A DNA stretch of 64,000 nt from Peronospora farinosa (taxonomy: Eukaryota; Oomycota; Peronosporomycetes; Peronosporales; Peronosporaceae). Location of the stretch: the NCBI GenBank assembly GCA_947646735.1, contig CANTFK010000001.1, positions 97,238-161,237 of the forward strand. The letters run 5' to 3'. A program made the position numbers and the translations under genes. This document shows positions 20,780 through 31,249 of the stretch, piece after piece. Numbering within the stretch: the stretch's first letter is position 1; each line of letters opens with the position of its first letter. The notes below the pieces were generated by a model. That model saw nothing but the letters and a program-made list of their open reading frames with translations, searched no databases and had not been told where the DNA came from.

Positions 20780-20975
20780 ACCATGGCCCTTCATTGATCG
20801 ACCTGGCCCCTCGTTGGTAGACCTGGGTCCCTCATCGGTAGACCTGGGTCACTCATTGGTCGACCCGGTCCCTCGCTTGTAGACTATGGTCCCTTATTGG
20901 TCGACCTGGTCCCTCATTGGTCGACCCAAGCCCTCGTTGGAAGACCTGGGTCCCTCGGCGATCGACTTCGGCCCT
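20780..20975 (+). repeat. Minisatellite of about 20-21 bp units within the solo LTR
   Basis: Roughly nine imperfect copies of a unit like CCCTCATTGGTCGACCTGGT follow one another. Two to three units also occur in the partial copy near 28790-28830. Confidence 0.8.
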
Positions 20976-21273
20976 TCGGGGTTCAGCCACTCCGGACCAG
21001 TCAATACAAGGATCAGAATAGTCGACGCAAGGAATCAGAGCTTCAGGCAAGGATAGAGTAAAGGAGTTAAAAGGATAGGATTATATTAAATACTACTCAA
21101 TTTGCGATCTACGCGGCACGACTCCGTCACCCAATAAGAACTTGCTCTAAGCTACCCACTGTTCCGGGAAGGGATATTTTTGGCCCCCCGTCGAAGACAG
21201 TTGTGTAGCGAAGTTCAAGTGCGAATAGAGCTCCAGGATATTTTTGGCCTGTGAGATCGTTCGAGTAGCAACA

Positions 21274-21285
21274 CCCCCCCCCCCC
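21274..21285 (+). repeat. Poly-C run (12)
   Basis: Uninterrupted C tract within the solo LTR; likely length-variable or error-prone in sequencing. Confidence 0.8.
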
Positions 21286-23277
21286 AAGACCCACTATCGG
21301 AAGCGGCCTCCCTTACCTTACGGTCTGGGAGCAAAGTAAAGGTCAGGTGATTAATACCCCTGAAACAAGAAGGAAAAGGCCAGGGACGACAAGCGCCCTG
21401 AAGAATTTGGCTCTAGGTCTACTCTCGACAAGGTCGATCGAGTGGCCACCTACCGGCCCACCGAGTGAAGCATATCCACTCGAGGCCCCCAGGTCTACCT
21501 CCCGAAAGGCAGACGTCTACATCTTCATCAAGTCCTCCGAAGAGTGCAACCCACCACACAAGGTGAGAGAAGGTCCATACGCGGCATCGGGGTACCCCCT
21601 CCGACAGTCGGCAGTCCGGCACAGTGAGTGGTTTGGGGTCTCATCATACAATTTTGAGAACCCACTCCACCACAGGATTGCAGAGTTGTAAAAGCAGTCT
21701 TGGACGTTCTCTATTGCACTGGATATGTCGACATACATGAGCCCTTCGTATCTGGACATACTTCTCCGTTTATATATTATTCAGTATGATATTCTCAATA
21801 TCCACTTTTTGGCGATTCCAGTGTACGAACGACACACTAGCGAGGTCATATTCTCGGCTGCTTGTGAAGCGCTCGACGCTATGCTGCCTCAATGGTGTGA
21901 AATCATTATTGGCACCTCTCCGCGCGAAAACAAAATGACAGGCCGATTCAGCGGTCGTGTCACCAGATTTCAAATGTTGAAAAGCCTGGTTTTATTTGAG
22001 TTTGGTGTGGCGCGCACTAGCTGGACATCGTATAACAAGACGTGTACGTCCATTTCGGTGATCGCAAATTTTATGGAGTATTTACCACTATCATTTCCTA
22101 CCTTCGTCGACAGCAAAACCTGATCAGCGAGACGAAAAAGGCTTTCTCAAAAGTGGCTACCTCCCTTTGGCACTCAATGAGAAAGGCTAGTGGGTGGTTC
22201 AAGGCCAAACGTGTCCGTGTTCGTGCCTACTTGGCCGAAAGGAACCCGGCGTGCACGCCTTCCAACCGTTGGTGGATTTACATCATGATTGCTGAAGCCT
22301 TTGCATGCACGCGCGACGGTGACATTTAAGCAGCTCCAAGGACACTTTGTCACGGTTTCGATACAGCAAGAACATTTAAAGAGTTTGGTATTGCTCTACA
22401 TCGAATGCGTCGGCGCCAAATGTCCATTCCTGGCGGATAGTGGGGAGGCGGTCACACTGGATTTTAATGAATGCATGTATCGACCTCCAAAAACTTTGCT
22501 GCTAGTCTCGTCGAAGTGAAAGATTATTATTAATGATCAGGGCTCATTCGTGTTGGAGATCCTTGCGTCCATGGATGACATAGAAGTGAAAGATATTGTA
22601 AAAAGCGTCGCGAGTATGTTTATCAATGCCATTGACGGTTTCAATGAGATTGTGGCCGAGCGAGATCCCAATCATCGAGGCGCGAATTCAAAGGACTTTA
22701 AACTTCCACCAGTTGTACCCCAAGACCTGGTTTTAATTCGCATCTCTGAAATCAGTGCGATTGTGAGGAGTCAGAAGGAGCGCCTTCTGGCGCGTTGGAC
22801 ACTCGAAGAGATCGATTCGATTGAGCAGGAGCACGGCAAGGTGTGAATTGCCGTAAGATGTAAGCCTGCTCTTATGTAGACATTAATCTCCCTCGATGGA
22901 GATTCTACTTTGATGAATCATGGGGTGGTGTCAAAGGCAGGTATAAGTATCTTCAACGATTCTGTGGTGAAGTTGCTACTGTGTTTCCCGGTTCAAGTCA
23001 AGTTAAATCTGATTTTTCGATTTTGAAATTAAAAAATAGTTTTCGCAACAGTAATGCCAACCTTTCGCTAGAGGAGTGTTGCATTGCAAGCAAATGAAAA
23101 TGCTAAGCCTCATTGTGCCCTGAATTGAACAGGACAATTAGCATTTCATGCTTATTTTAGCTTTGAACGTGATCCATATATAATAATTTGGTCAAGCCGT
23201 AAACAAGCTATTTAGCGTATTTACGGATTAATCCGTATATAAAGAGGCTTGCCAATACGTGTGAACTTGACCCTACC

Positions 23278-23500
23278 ACATGGGTGGAGTACACCATGTG
23301 ACCCACCCTTGTGTTTACGTGCATTCACGTTAAGGGGGATGAGGCCTAGCTGGCGTTGGATGGTGTCACGGACAGACGTCATTCGCGAGAATAATATTTA
23401 AGCTCGCTAAAAAGGCGCGCATCCAAGTACTACATATTAGCCAATCATCTTTTAAGATATATATATAGTAAGAAACAAATCAATATAAAATAGTCTAACT
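23278..23500 (+). repeat. LTR-like repeat, copy 1
   Basis: It begins with GTACACCATGTGACCCACCC and contains GGTGTCACGGACAGACGTCA, followed by an AT-rich end. The same order of blocks recurs about 1 kb downstream. Confidence 0.5.
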
Positions 23501-24173
23501 ATTCTACTTTCGTTCGCAGTACTTAAGAACTGACATCTTAGGATATTGTATGAGGTCGCCTTGGCGCTCACCATCTACCTCATCGAATGCGAAACAATAC
23601 GGTCTAATTGCTTCCTCGTTAGCGCAAGAAGGCGAGCTTGTGAAGCGCCCACCTACACCAGTGCCGTAATCTTTCAACTTCCTTCACTTGTCCGTGATCA
23701 AGCTGTACTCGTACAATAAAGTCATTGAGTGTCTTACATCAATTTTGTAACTTGTGAAAGACCATCAATCAGTTGGTATTACGCTGTGTGTCACTGATAA
23801 TTGATCTTGGTCGGCTGTCTGAGTTGGAAGGCGGTTGGTTGGTTGCGATGGCAAACAAAAATAGTTATCATGAGGTCCTTCGTTCTTATATTAAGTTGCT
23901 ATCTATAAGCCTACTGCTTTGAATACGACCACCATTACTCCCGTTTGTCTTTTTAGTATTTAACTGGATTTAATGAGCGCTCATACCTTTACCAGCGGTA
24001 AGTAGCATAGCATCTGGTCGATAAGATGCCTCGACGATAATAGGAATGGTAAACAATCATTTGGTCGACTATAAACAAACGTTATGTTGGTTTTATCATT
24101 ACAAGAAAAGACCTCCTTGTCGAAATTCCGGTACTTTGGGATCAATCTGGAATTTGCTCTAATGCTCCAACTA

Positions 24174-24215
24174 CTGCAACGGGCTATATGCCCAAAGACA
24201 TATGGCCCGTTGCAG
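24174..24215 (+). repeat. Hairpin with 17-nt arms
   Basis: CTGCAACGGGCTATATG and CATATGGCCCGTTGCAG are inverted repeats with one mismatch around an 8-nt loop. GCAACGGG/CCCGTTGC also marks the ends of LTR-like repeats elsewhere in the window. Confidence 0.8.
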
Positions 24216-24267
24216 CTAATACACCGGTACTTAATGGGGAGGTGTGTGTTTGAATCTGCCATATTAG

Positions 24268-24420
24268 TGAGGTACACCATGTGACCCGCCCTTGTTTATG
24301 CATGTGATACACACAAGATGTATTCACAATGAAAGGATGACGCCCAACAGGGACTGGGTAAACGTGTGACGTCACGGACGGAATCAATCGCTAGCCTACG
24401 TAATTATATATATAACATAT
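24268..24420 (+). repeat. LTR-like repeat, copy 2
   Basis: Starts GGTACACCATGTGACCCGCC and contains GACGTCACGGACGGAATCAA, matching copy 1 at 23278 in block order with many differences. Confidence 0.5.
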
Positions 24421-24861
24421 AGGGATGCATGTTGCTGAACACTAGAGAAGTCGGTATAGCCGTTTCCTTTTACGGGCAAGAAATGTGGCAAAGTGACAAT
24501 TATCAATTTTCAGGAACTTGGATCGCGTTTTCCGGCTAAGAAAATTTTGCCCAAAGTAGTTCGTGATATTTGACAGGAAAAGTGTCAGTGGTGGACATAT
24601 TCGCGGTTTGCTACACACTAACTACGATTCGCGATCCACTGACAGTGATCGCGATAATAGATGACATATGGGCATTAAATGATTAAGTAATATATGACCA
24701 ATTATGGAGGACATGCCGAAAGTTTAGAAATGAGATACTTAAAGACTCAGCAGTCGCGCGGTCCGCGCAGGAGACCGATCGGGCGCGACCGCGGTCCAAC
24801 TTTCTGGATGTAGATCATATAGTTGATGTACTCTGGAATGTGTGGCTCAAAAAATGTTTAT

Positions 24862-24960
24862 GTGGACTACACTAAGTGTGTGGACCACACACAACGATTC
24901 GCGACCCAGGTGTGGACCACATAGTCGAACTGCGAATCAGCAATCTTGGTTTGGACCACA
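24862..24960 (+). repeat. Cluster of four GTGGACCAC-type motifs
   Basis: GTGGACTAC, GTGGACCAC, GTGGACCAC and TTGGACCAC occur at about 24862, 24880, 24912 and 24951. ACGATTCGCGA is also shared between 24627 and 24893. It may be the edge of a decayed element; no function is visible. Confidence 0.45.
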
Positions 24961-25335
24961 TAGTACAAGGGGACGATATATGTGAAAGAGGCAACCGAAT
25001 AGATAGTCATAGTCGTAGGTTTGGGCTGTTGGTTTGGTTGGCTAACATGGCCAGTTCTGCTTTCGCGTGTCAAATTAATACATACCTTAAGCCTAAAGGA
25101 TATTAGTATAGTAATTAAGAGATCTTTTGATACTCTCTTTAGGAGAGTGTTATAGCCCTTTTACGATGATTGGCTGACTAATACATAGTATGGGTAGCAT
25201 CGCATATCATGCTCCAGTCAGCCAATCAAAAAAACGACGGTCTTCCATATTGGCCCCGTATTATAAAAGCATTCATATTCATTTGCAAACATAAAATTCT
25301 GGTCTCTTCATTCGAGAATCTTCTGGCTAAAATTG

Positions 25336-26280
25336 ATGGTAAAGCTGTTCTGCGCGAGCAATGGTCTGGGAGGGGTGTTCGCGGTGCGATTAAACGATGG
25401 CGACCAGGTAGATGGATTGAAAAATGCAATCAAGGCGGAGAAGGCGAACAACTTGAAGGATGTTGATGCGGACAAGCTGCAGCATTTCCTGACCAAGAGT
25501 CACGGCGTCTGCTACGTAAAGAAGCCCAAAGAGAAGATAAAGACTCCTCTCCTCAAAGCATTAACGAAAAGAACCTGGGGTAGATTTTATTGCTCTTCCT
25601 CAAAAATGTAGACACTCCAAAAAATGTCTACTTACGCGTCAAAGAGGTTGAAAACGATGCCAAATACAAGGACGAGCTGACGCATTACCAGAAACTAGGG
25701 GAGATGATCCAGCGCAACTGTAAGGACTACTGCCAACAGATTTTAAGCAAGTCGACGCACTGTATATTTCTGACGCGTTTGCGCTGCCGTTCAATTGCGT
25801 GAAATAATGATGAATGAGACCAAAGATCCACAGACTCAGTTTGTGAAATGTTGACCTTAAGTTTGAAATGCCTTCCTCAAACTTCTCCATTGGGCCATCT
25901 TTCTTTGTCACTTCACAGAACGCTTCGTAAATTCACGAGAATTAGTTATGCAAGCGCTTACAATATGATCGAATGGCAATAGGCTAGCAAAACCACGAAC
26001 GACTCTTTCCCAAAGAAAGGACAGTTGCTACTTCCTCATGCCCGATGTCGTGCGTTGCTGGAGTATTGCAGTAAATAACAGACCTAGCAAGGACAAATGA
26101 TATGCTTGCAAAAGAAACGTTAATGTACGTATAAAAGTGCAATCGCGAAAAAGTTGCCGCTTTTCGTAACAATAAAGGCGGTGGATAAGGTCTTGCCTTT
26201 CTTTGTATTGGACAAAATGACGCCTGACATGCACATTGAAGGTGGTAGCGGTATTCTAATGCAATGTTTTCGAGTGTAGT
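25336..26280 (+). pseudogene. Crinkler (CRN) effector pseudogene
   Basis: The ATG at 25336 opens with MVKLFCASNGLGGVFAVRL and continues to KAEKANNLKDVDADKLQHFLTK. This is the conserved CRN N-terminal domain with HFLTK in place of LFLAK, near residue 50. CRNs are oomycete effectors that enter host cells and often act in the nucleus. After about 25600 the frame breaks: FKQVDALYISDAFALPFN (about 25745-25798), FVNSRELVMQALTI (25925-25970) and then IAKKLPLFVTIKAVDKVLPF (about 26144-26205) are each in different frames, typical of a CRN body, with many stops between. The leader frame stays open to 25611, so a short truncated product is possible. It lies in the transposon block, a usual place for such genes. 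Confidence 0.8.
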
Positions 26281-26331
26281 CTATCAGTCAAAATAAAGCA
26301 TCTCCATCTTTAAAGAAATACGAGGACAATA

Positions 26332-26470
26332 TTATCGAATAACATTGTCGAATATTATCAGCTAAGATACTATTTATAATAAGGTGAGCCCGTTACAGAA
26401 CATTGGCACTTACCCTTAATGTTAGTGCCAATATTATGCAACGAGCTCACCCCGTTGCATCCCCCAACCA
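26332..26470 (+). repeat. Palindrome-bearing dispersed repeat, copy A
   Basis: Contains TGTCGAATATTATCAGCTAA, a hairpin TTGGCACTT...TTAGTGCCAA and CGAGCTCACCCCGTTGCAT. The same modules recur at 27797, 28873 and 39830. Confidence 0.6.
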
Positions 26471-26613
26471 TCATAGATCATAGTAGTGACTGATTTAATA
26501 AAGTGACTTAGCCAGGTCAACGGTTGGTCAGCTGCGGGCTTTCTTCTCCAAAATTCGAGCCAGTTCGCTCAAGTCTCGACCCGGTGATTATGGGTCTCTA
26601 TTCGCCGATTACA

Positions 26614-26628
26614 CCCCCCCCCCCCCCC
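26614..26628 (+). repeat. Poly-C run (15)
   Basis: Uninterrupted C tract; length likely unreliable. Confidence 0.8.
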
Positions 26629-27790
26629 GCGATGCATCGCGTGACATGTCTACGCTCTTTTTAGATTTAGGCCAGTTCACTCGAATTGGACTTGAAGATT
26701 TTGGATCTCAATCCACCGAATACATACGATGCACGCTTGACCTGTTTTCCGTCCCTGTGCAGTGTGAGAGCTGCAGATATTTGTGACGCCTGTAGGCATC
26801 CTCTAACGATCTGCTGCTATACCATCGCTGAGCCACAACTGGCTTCTCCTGGCTGCTCTTGGTATGGTGAGTGCGCTCCGCTCCGCCCGTGCCGGATGCT
26901 TATCAGAAGAAGCGCACTACCGCATACCAGTTAACAATTATGTTGTGATTGCTTAAGCTTTGCGATAGGTGACGACCGCTTCAGCGTCTTCACATGCCGC
27001 AGTAGACGAGGTAGCGCTCAGTGTTCTTCACTATCCTTTGTTCTTCACTATCCTTTTGCCCTGCAAGAACTCGAATGTTTATCTCGTAGATTATCAATGT
27101 TGAGCATAAGCGGATTGTGTTGCCAATACCACAATTGGACATGCTCTAGAGAAATGCATGGATGACTATTATTTCTCGTTTTTCTCCGCAATGATTAATT
27201 CCGTTTGCAAATGATGACAAACACTGCTTAGAATCCCTTTCAAGCTTAGTATTCCGTCCTAAAAGCATTGTATTAAATTCCGCGGGCGTTTTATTAGGTA
27301 CTGTCTCGGCGCGAAGAAATTCGCGATGTAAAAGTTTGTAAAAGATATCAAACATTGCAATTTGCTGGATGTAGCAATTGGTCATGCAATCTCGAAAATA
27401 CAGAGCGGCATACCTTTCATGGGAAGCAGAAGGGAAAAGATGCGCAGCTGATGGCGATATCGTACAATAATGTTGTAATTGGTGATACGACCTTACCTCT
27501 ATGTAATTAATGAAAAATATAGACCCACTGTATGCTTCTACACTTCGCAAGCCTAGTGAACGCCCTGGAGGTAGGGATGACCAATATAAGATTAATGTGG
27601 CTACCATGTGTTAATTCTTGGATATCATGGAGGGCATGATGCTATGCTTTGTGATGCTGGGTGAAAAGACTTTCCTGGGTTGCTATGATCCTAAACATTT
27701 AGAAAATCTCTCAACATTCATCATCTTTTAGTGTACTTGACATAACAGGGTTTAAGACAAGACATAAAGCTAACGCGGTCAGCAGTGATG
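26629..27790. other. Spacer with one unrecognised ORF
   Basis: Nothing recognised except the minus-strand frame 27146-27607, entered separately. Confidence 0.4.
27146..27607 (-). CDS. Unrecognised 153-codon ORF, possibly a relic
   Basis: A minus-strand frame starting with ATG at 27605-27607 and ending at 27146. The product is rich in aromatic residues (for example HQLQHYCTISPSAAHLFP, ALYFRDCMTNCYIQQIAMF) and looks like part of a folded protein more than random sequence, but no family was recognised. Because it is in a block of dead mobile elements, a transposon or effector relic is more likely than a host gene. Confidence 0.25.
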   Translation of the reverse strand: MVATLILYWSSLPPGRSLGLRSVEAYSGSIFFINYIEVRSYHQLQHYCTISPSAAHLFPSASHERYAALYFRDCMTNCYIQQIAMFDIFYKLLHREFLRAETVPNKTPAEFNTMLLGRNTKLERDSKQCLSSFANGINHCGEKREIIVIHAFL

Positions 27791-27796
27791 ATAATG

Positions 27797-27910
27797 TAAC
27801 GGGGTGAGCTCGCTACATTAAGCTGGTAATGAATTTATGTGACATTTCCTAAATAATATGTCGAACATTATCTTAGCTAAGATAATATTTGACATATTAT
27901 TTAGGAACTT
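27797..27910 (+). repeat. Palindrome-bearing dispersed repeat, copy B, with a 62-bp near-perfect palindrome
   Basis: 27846-27907 is an inverted repeat with 31-nt arms and no loop; the arms differ at two positions (outer part TTCCTAAATAATATGTC, centre TCTTAGCTAAGA). It is preceded by GTAACGGGGTGAGCTCGC, which is the reverse complement of the end module of copy A. Confidence 0.8.
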
Positions 27911-28571
27911 TTATTATCGACCCACTATAATTTTATAGATTTACCCCATATTTTTTAAAGACACCTACCTTATTTTTTGTCGCAACACTTCTCGCTGTCC
28001 TTTTTAAGTCTATGGACGAATACTTTCATCAGATAAACGCTGGCATTTTCTGTTTTGTAATGGCGAGCACAATCGCGTTCCGTCCAGCAATTTACGGGCC
28101 ATCTTATTGTGCAGCTTTTGCGAATAGGACAACGTATATTGACTTCGCTAATGCTTACTGCTGGCATTACTCTAAAAAAATTATTGGAAACACGTCAAGC
28201 TGATCCTGTTTCTCGAGCAATTGCGAAACAATTTATACGAGCAATTACGCCTTCAAGCGACCGAGCTAGCTGACCAACCACCAAATCTTGCACTATAAGT
28301 AATAAAAAAAATATATAACAAATATGAAAATTGATTGAATAATAAAAAGTGATCGAATTGTGGCATTATTCAAAAAATTTATTTATTCAACATTATGGAC
28401 ACTCTAGAAGAAAGCAAATTTCATTTTGGCTATCTCTGCAACGAGAGTAATAAAGTTACGCACTTGTTCTTTGTTCATCCCAGCTGTATTCGGCTAGTGC
28501 AACGTATTCGCTCACTGCTATTATGGCAGTACGTATAGAACAAACTGTTTTCGTATGCCTATCTTGCATGC

Positions 28572-28830
28572 GTGGTGAAGTGCTTGTTGAAATATGGGGA
28601 CTTCAAAGGCCAGTTGGACTCGAGGTATAAGAGACCGTGTATCAGGAAAGGAGGCCAGAGAGACAGGGTACCTCGAGGGAAGCGACCGTTGGCGGAGAAC
28701 AATTTAAAAGACCCACAAAAGAAAAATCAGTATTAGGGTACCATTTAACCGGTACCGAAAGGAGTCGGCCACGGTTCTCTCTTAGGAACCGGTCCAATAT
28801 TGGTAGACCTCGGCACTCATCGGTCGACCT
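28572..28830 (+). repeat. Truncated second copy of the 1.09 kb LTR
   Basis: GTGGTGAAGTGCTTG, then ACCAGAGAG-like GGCCAGAGAGACAGGG, then AAAGAAAAATCAG and GGTACC...GGTACCGAA follow in the same order as in 20583-20790, and it ends after two minisatellite units (GGTCGACCTGG). Confidence 0.75.
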
Positions 28831-28872
28831 GGTAATTTTCTTCCCTTTGTTGGTTGTGTTGCGTTCTGTATA

Positions 28873-28960
28873 TTGTTCGAATATTACTAGTTAAGATAAT
28901 ATTCTTTTTGGCACTTAATTTTTGTGCATATATTAAGTAACAGGCTCACCTTTATATCAC
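28873..28960 (+). repeat. Palindrome-bearing dispersed repeat, copy C
   Basis: TTCGAATATTACTAGTTAAG, TTGGCACTTAATTTTTGTGC and AAGTAACAGGCTCACC follow the module order of copies A and D. Confidence 0.6.
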
Positions 28961-29177
28961 TCCATCCTTCCTCAATCATCAGTCATAAAAGTGGCTGATT
29001 GTTTTAGTGACTTTGGGAAAAGGTAATTCCTTGGTGGTCTTTTTCCTATTAATTCCATCAAACGCCTGTACATTGTGAAGTCATTGCGCCTTGCCGTGAA
29101 AGCGGCAGAAAATCAGCTATACGTCTGCTGCTGCTTAACGTCAGCCTGCAACGTATGTTGCAGGTTCACGTCGTCTG

Positions 29178-30891
29178 ATGCCACGTGAAGATGTTGACCA
29201 AGAATTAGCCGTTACATACTCTGGTGAGTCGGATGATGCATTCGACTCAAAAGCATCTGCTTCACTCCCGGCCTCGCCCCGGGGTGCTGCCCCTGCCTAT
29301 TTTCTTTGTGTAGGGACCGCGGCACATCAATTAATTCACTACGCCAAGAAATATTCGGTTCGTCTGATGAATCAGAGTACTCGCAATCCGAGTCGAGTAA
29401 ATCAGAATCGGCTGGGGTATGTCTGGTCTTCTATAGACATCACGCAGGAGACTCGAGACCACAATGGGATGCGGCTTGCTCCTGATCGGAAACCGTGGAT
29501 GCTGCCTTAGCACATACTGGATCGCTGGTCTGGAATGGCCAGCGAACGGTATAGAAATTAGCTGGTAGTTGCGTCAAAGTCACGGTCTTGACGCCAGTGC
29601 AAACAGCTTTCGCACTATGAATGATTTTTACATCGATGCATTGCTGAAACATCGATGGTGCAGCGCAAATTATAAGCGTGACGCTTATGCGTGTCGTAGG
29701 ATTGAACCGCATTCGTTTACAATGCTAGTAACGCTGGATGCAAGACTTGACATTAAACTTATTGCTAATCGTAATTGGTATAAGAAAAAGAATATGGCCG
29801 GTGTACTCAACCGCTTGCATCGGTTGGCAATAAGAGTCTGGACGGCCGTGCCTTTCTTGGTACAAACCTTGTCCGATCTGCATGAGCACCGCAATCAAAG
29901 CATCAAAGGAGGCATACATCTTCGATGGGCCCTGGCGGAGGGCTCACATCTCTTCCGAGATGTATAAAGAAGTTAATACTTTGCATTTCCTTTACGAGGG
30001 CGTGGGGTGCTCCTTTTTATAGTCCTCCTACGCGATCGGATGTGCCTCGTCATACTGTTCGACGAGGCCAAAAACGTCGGCCATCAATTGGGCAAAAAGT
30101 TCCCTGTTGTCCACCGAAGTCAGATAGCCACGCCACCGGATGGGGTAGCATGTACGACATCCCTGTACGTCGTGCTGGTTTAGCAAGCGTTGCACAAGAA
30201 AGCGTAAACACCATGGGAGTTCACCAGCGGATGCGGTGGTGCAGGTAAACCCGGGTCATACTCTTTCATCGATCCTTATTTCCGAGCTAGACGATATTGA
30301 TCGCGTACCTTCGGGGTGCTTCGCGATTTAGATCACGAGCTGGACATGCGTCACCGCTTGCTAGACTCTACGCGGCAGCTTGAGTTTGAAAGGGCAAGTG
30401 CCCAAGAAGACCATGCTGTTGCACAGTGTAAACTGAGTGGACGCTTTATTCTCTGCGTTACGAGCTGGTGGCAGCTCGTCAGAAAATCGCGATCTATAGC
30501 GGCCAGGTTGCCAACCTGGTTCATGAACACAAGAATCAGATGTAGAGTATACAGCGTGGCGACTATCGTCGCAGTTCGAAAAAGCCGCGTACTAAACGTA
30601 CGGACGGAGTCGTCCCAAGTAGAACGTAGGATGCCTATGGTAACCATCTTGCGTGTTAGCTCAGTGATGTATGCGCTGCCTAGGCGATGCAAGAAATGGG
30701 ACAATGTGCTTGGGAACAATAATTTGCTGCCCCCGTTTGTTACTACATGTTCAAGTAGATTTGCTATAGACAATAAAACTATATCCCCCATCAATAAACT
30801 TTTAGCATTTGCTTCCCCATTATTGTCGGCTGGTGTTTCTGCTTGTCACCGCTTTGGCAATGAAGTTTTGCACCAATTTCCGAGTGAGTAG
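29178..30891 (+). pseudogene. Decayed coding region of unknown identity
   Basis: Three plus-strand frames with protein-like sequence follow each other: 29178-29510 (acidic N-terminus, SESDDAFDSK-like), 29569-29967 (mixed, with RWCSANYKRDAYACRRIEPH) and 30316 onward, where a helical, charged stretch begins (ELDMRHRLLDSTRQLEFERA). In the last piece a frameshift near 30440 continues into LYSLRYELVAARQKIAIY, which extends a coiled-coil pattern. Taken together this could be one broken gene, perhaps the gag-like or accessory protein of a mobile element. I do not recognise it, and the borders are those of the open frames only. Confidence 0.35.
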
Positions 30892-31249
30892 ATAACCCTC
30901 TCCAGACTCGTTGCTTATGGCTGTAAAGCATTGTGAATGCACTGCAAATATATCTTTAACCAATTAAAGTGATACCTCGAACGATGATAATGTATTTAAG
31001 CATCGTCATTAGTAAGAGCGTCATCGCTCTATTTTCTTCTTCGTTATCGAAGTCAAATGGTATAATTTCAATTACTTTAGCGTCGACCATAATGTCGGCG
31101 TGTGATTAACATGAGCCAGATTAATTCTCGCTCAAGCGAGTTCCTCCCCCCCTAAGATTGGAGTCAACCTCTAGTAAGATGTGGGGACACGTGGCACTCT
31201 GCTTAAAAAGGTAGAGGCTGTAACAGTGCAAGTAGATAAGAGATAAGGT
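30892..31249. other. Spacer, nothing recognised
   Basis: AT-rich sequence before the start of the Gypsy fragments. Confidence 0.4.

Larger units (their letters stand above)
20583..21674 (+). repeat. Solo LTR (1092 bp) inside the transposase pseudogene
   Basis: The insert starts TGTGGTGAAGTG and ends CCACTCCACCACA (TG...CA) and is flanked by the 4-bp duplication GGAT (20579-20582 and 21675-21678). Removing it joins CAACTTACAGAGGAT to TGCAGAG and restores the transposase frame (NLQRI then AEL), so this is a clean insertion. No coding region lies inside. A second, truncated copy is at about 28572-28830. Confidence 0.85.
19856..22846 (+). pseudogene. Degenerate hAT-like transposase gene, split by a solo LTR
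   Basis: Several frames carry pieces of one long protein. An N-terminal part (about 19880-20010) has paired Cys (VECLFCIRFGR) as in a zinc-finger entry domain, followed by DNYTQHLKPQHPERLQEY (about 20072-20125). After 21674 the frame resumes with WTFSIALDMSTYMSPSYLDI and LNIHFLAIPVYERHT (21700-21840). YLRRQQNLISETKKAF...WWIYIMIAEAFA follows in another frame (22093-22305), and a C-terminal block VPQDLVLIRISEISAIVRSQ (about 22700-22765) ends at 22846. Many proteins of this kind occur in oomycete genomes; the layout resembles hAT-type transposases, but the family name is tentative. At least five frame changes and internal stops show that it is not functional. Confidence 0.7.
22847..25335. other. 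Repeat-rich spacer without genes
   Basis: No coding frame of note. It holds two LTR-like copies (about 23278-23500 and 24268-24420), a hairpin (24174-24215) and clustered GTGGACCAC motifs (24862-24960), listed separately. Confidence 0.5.
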
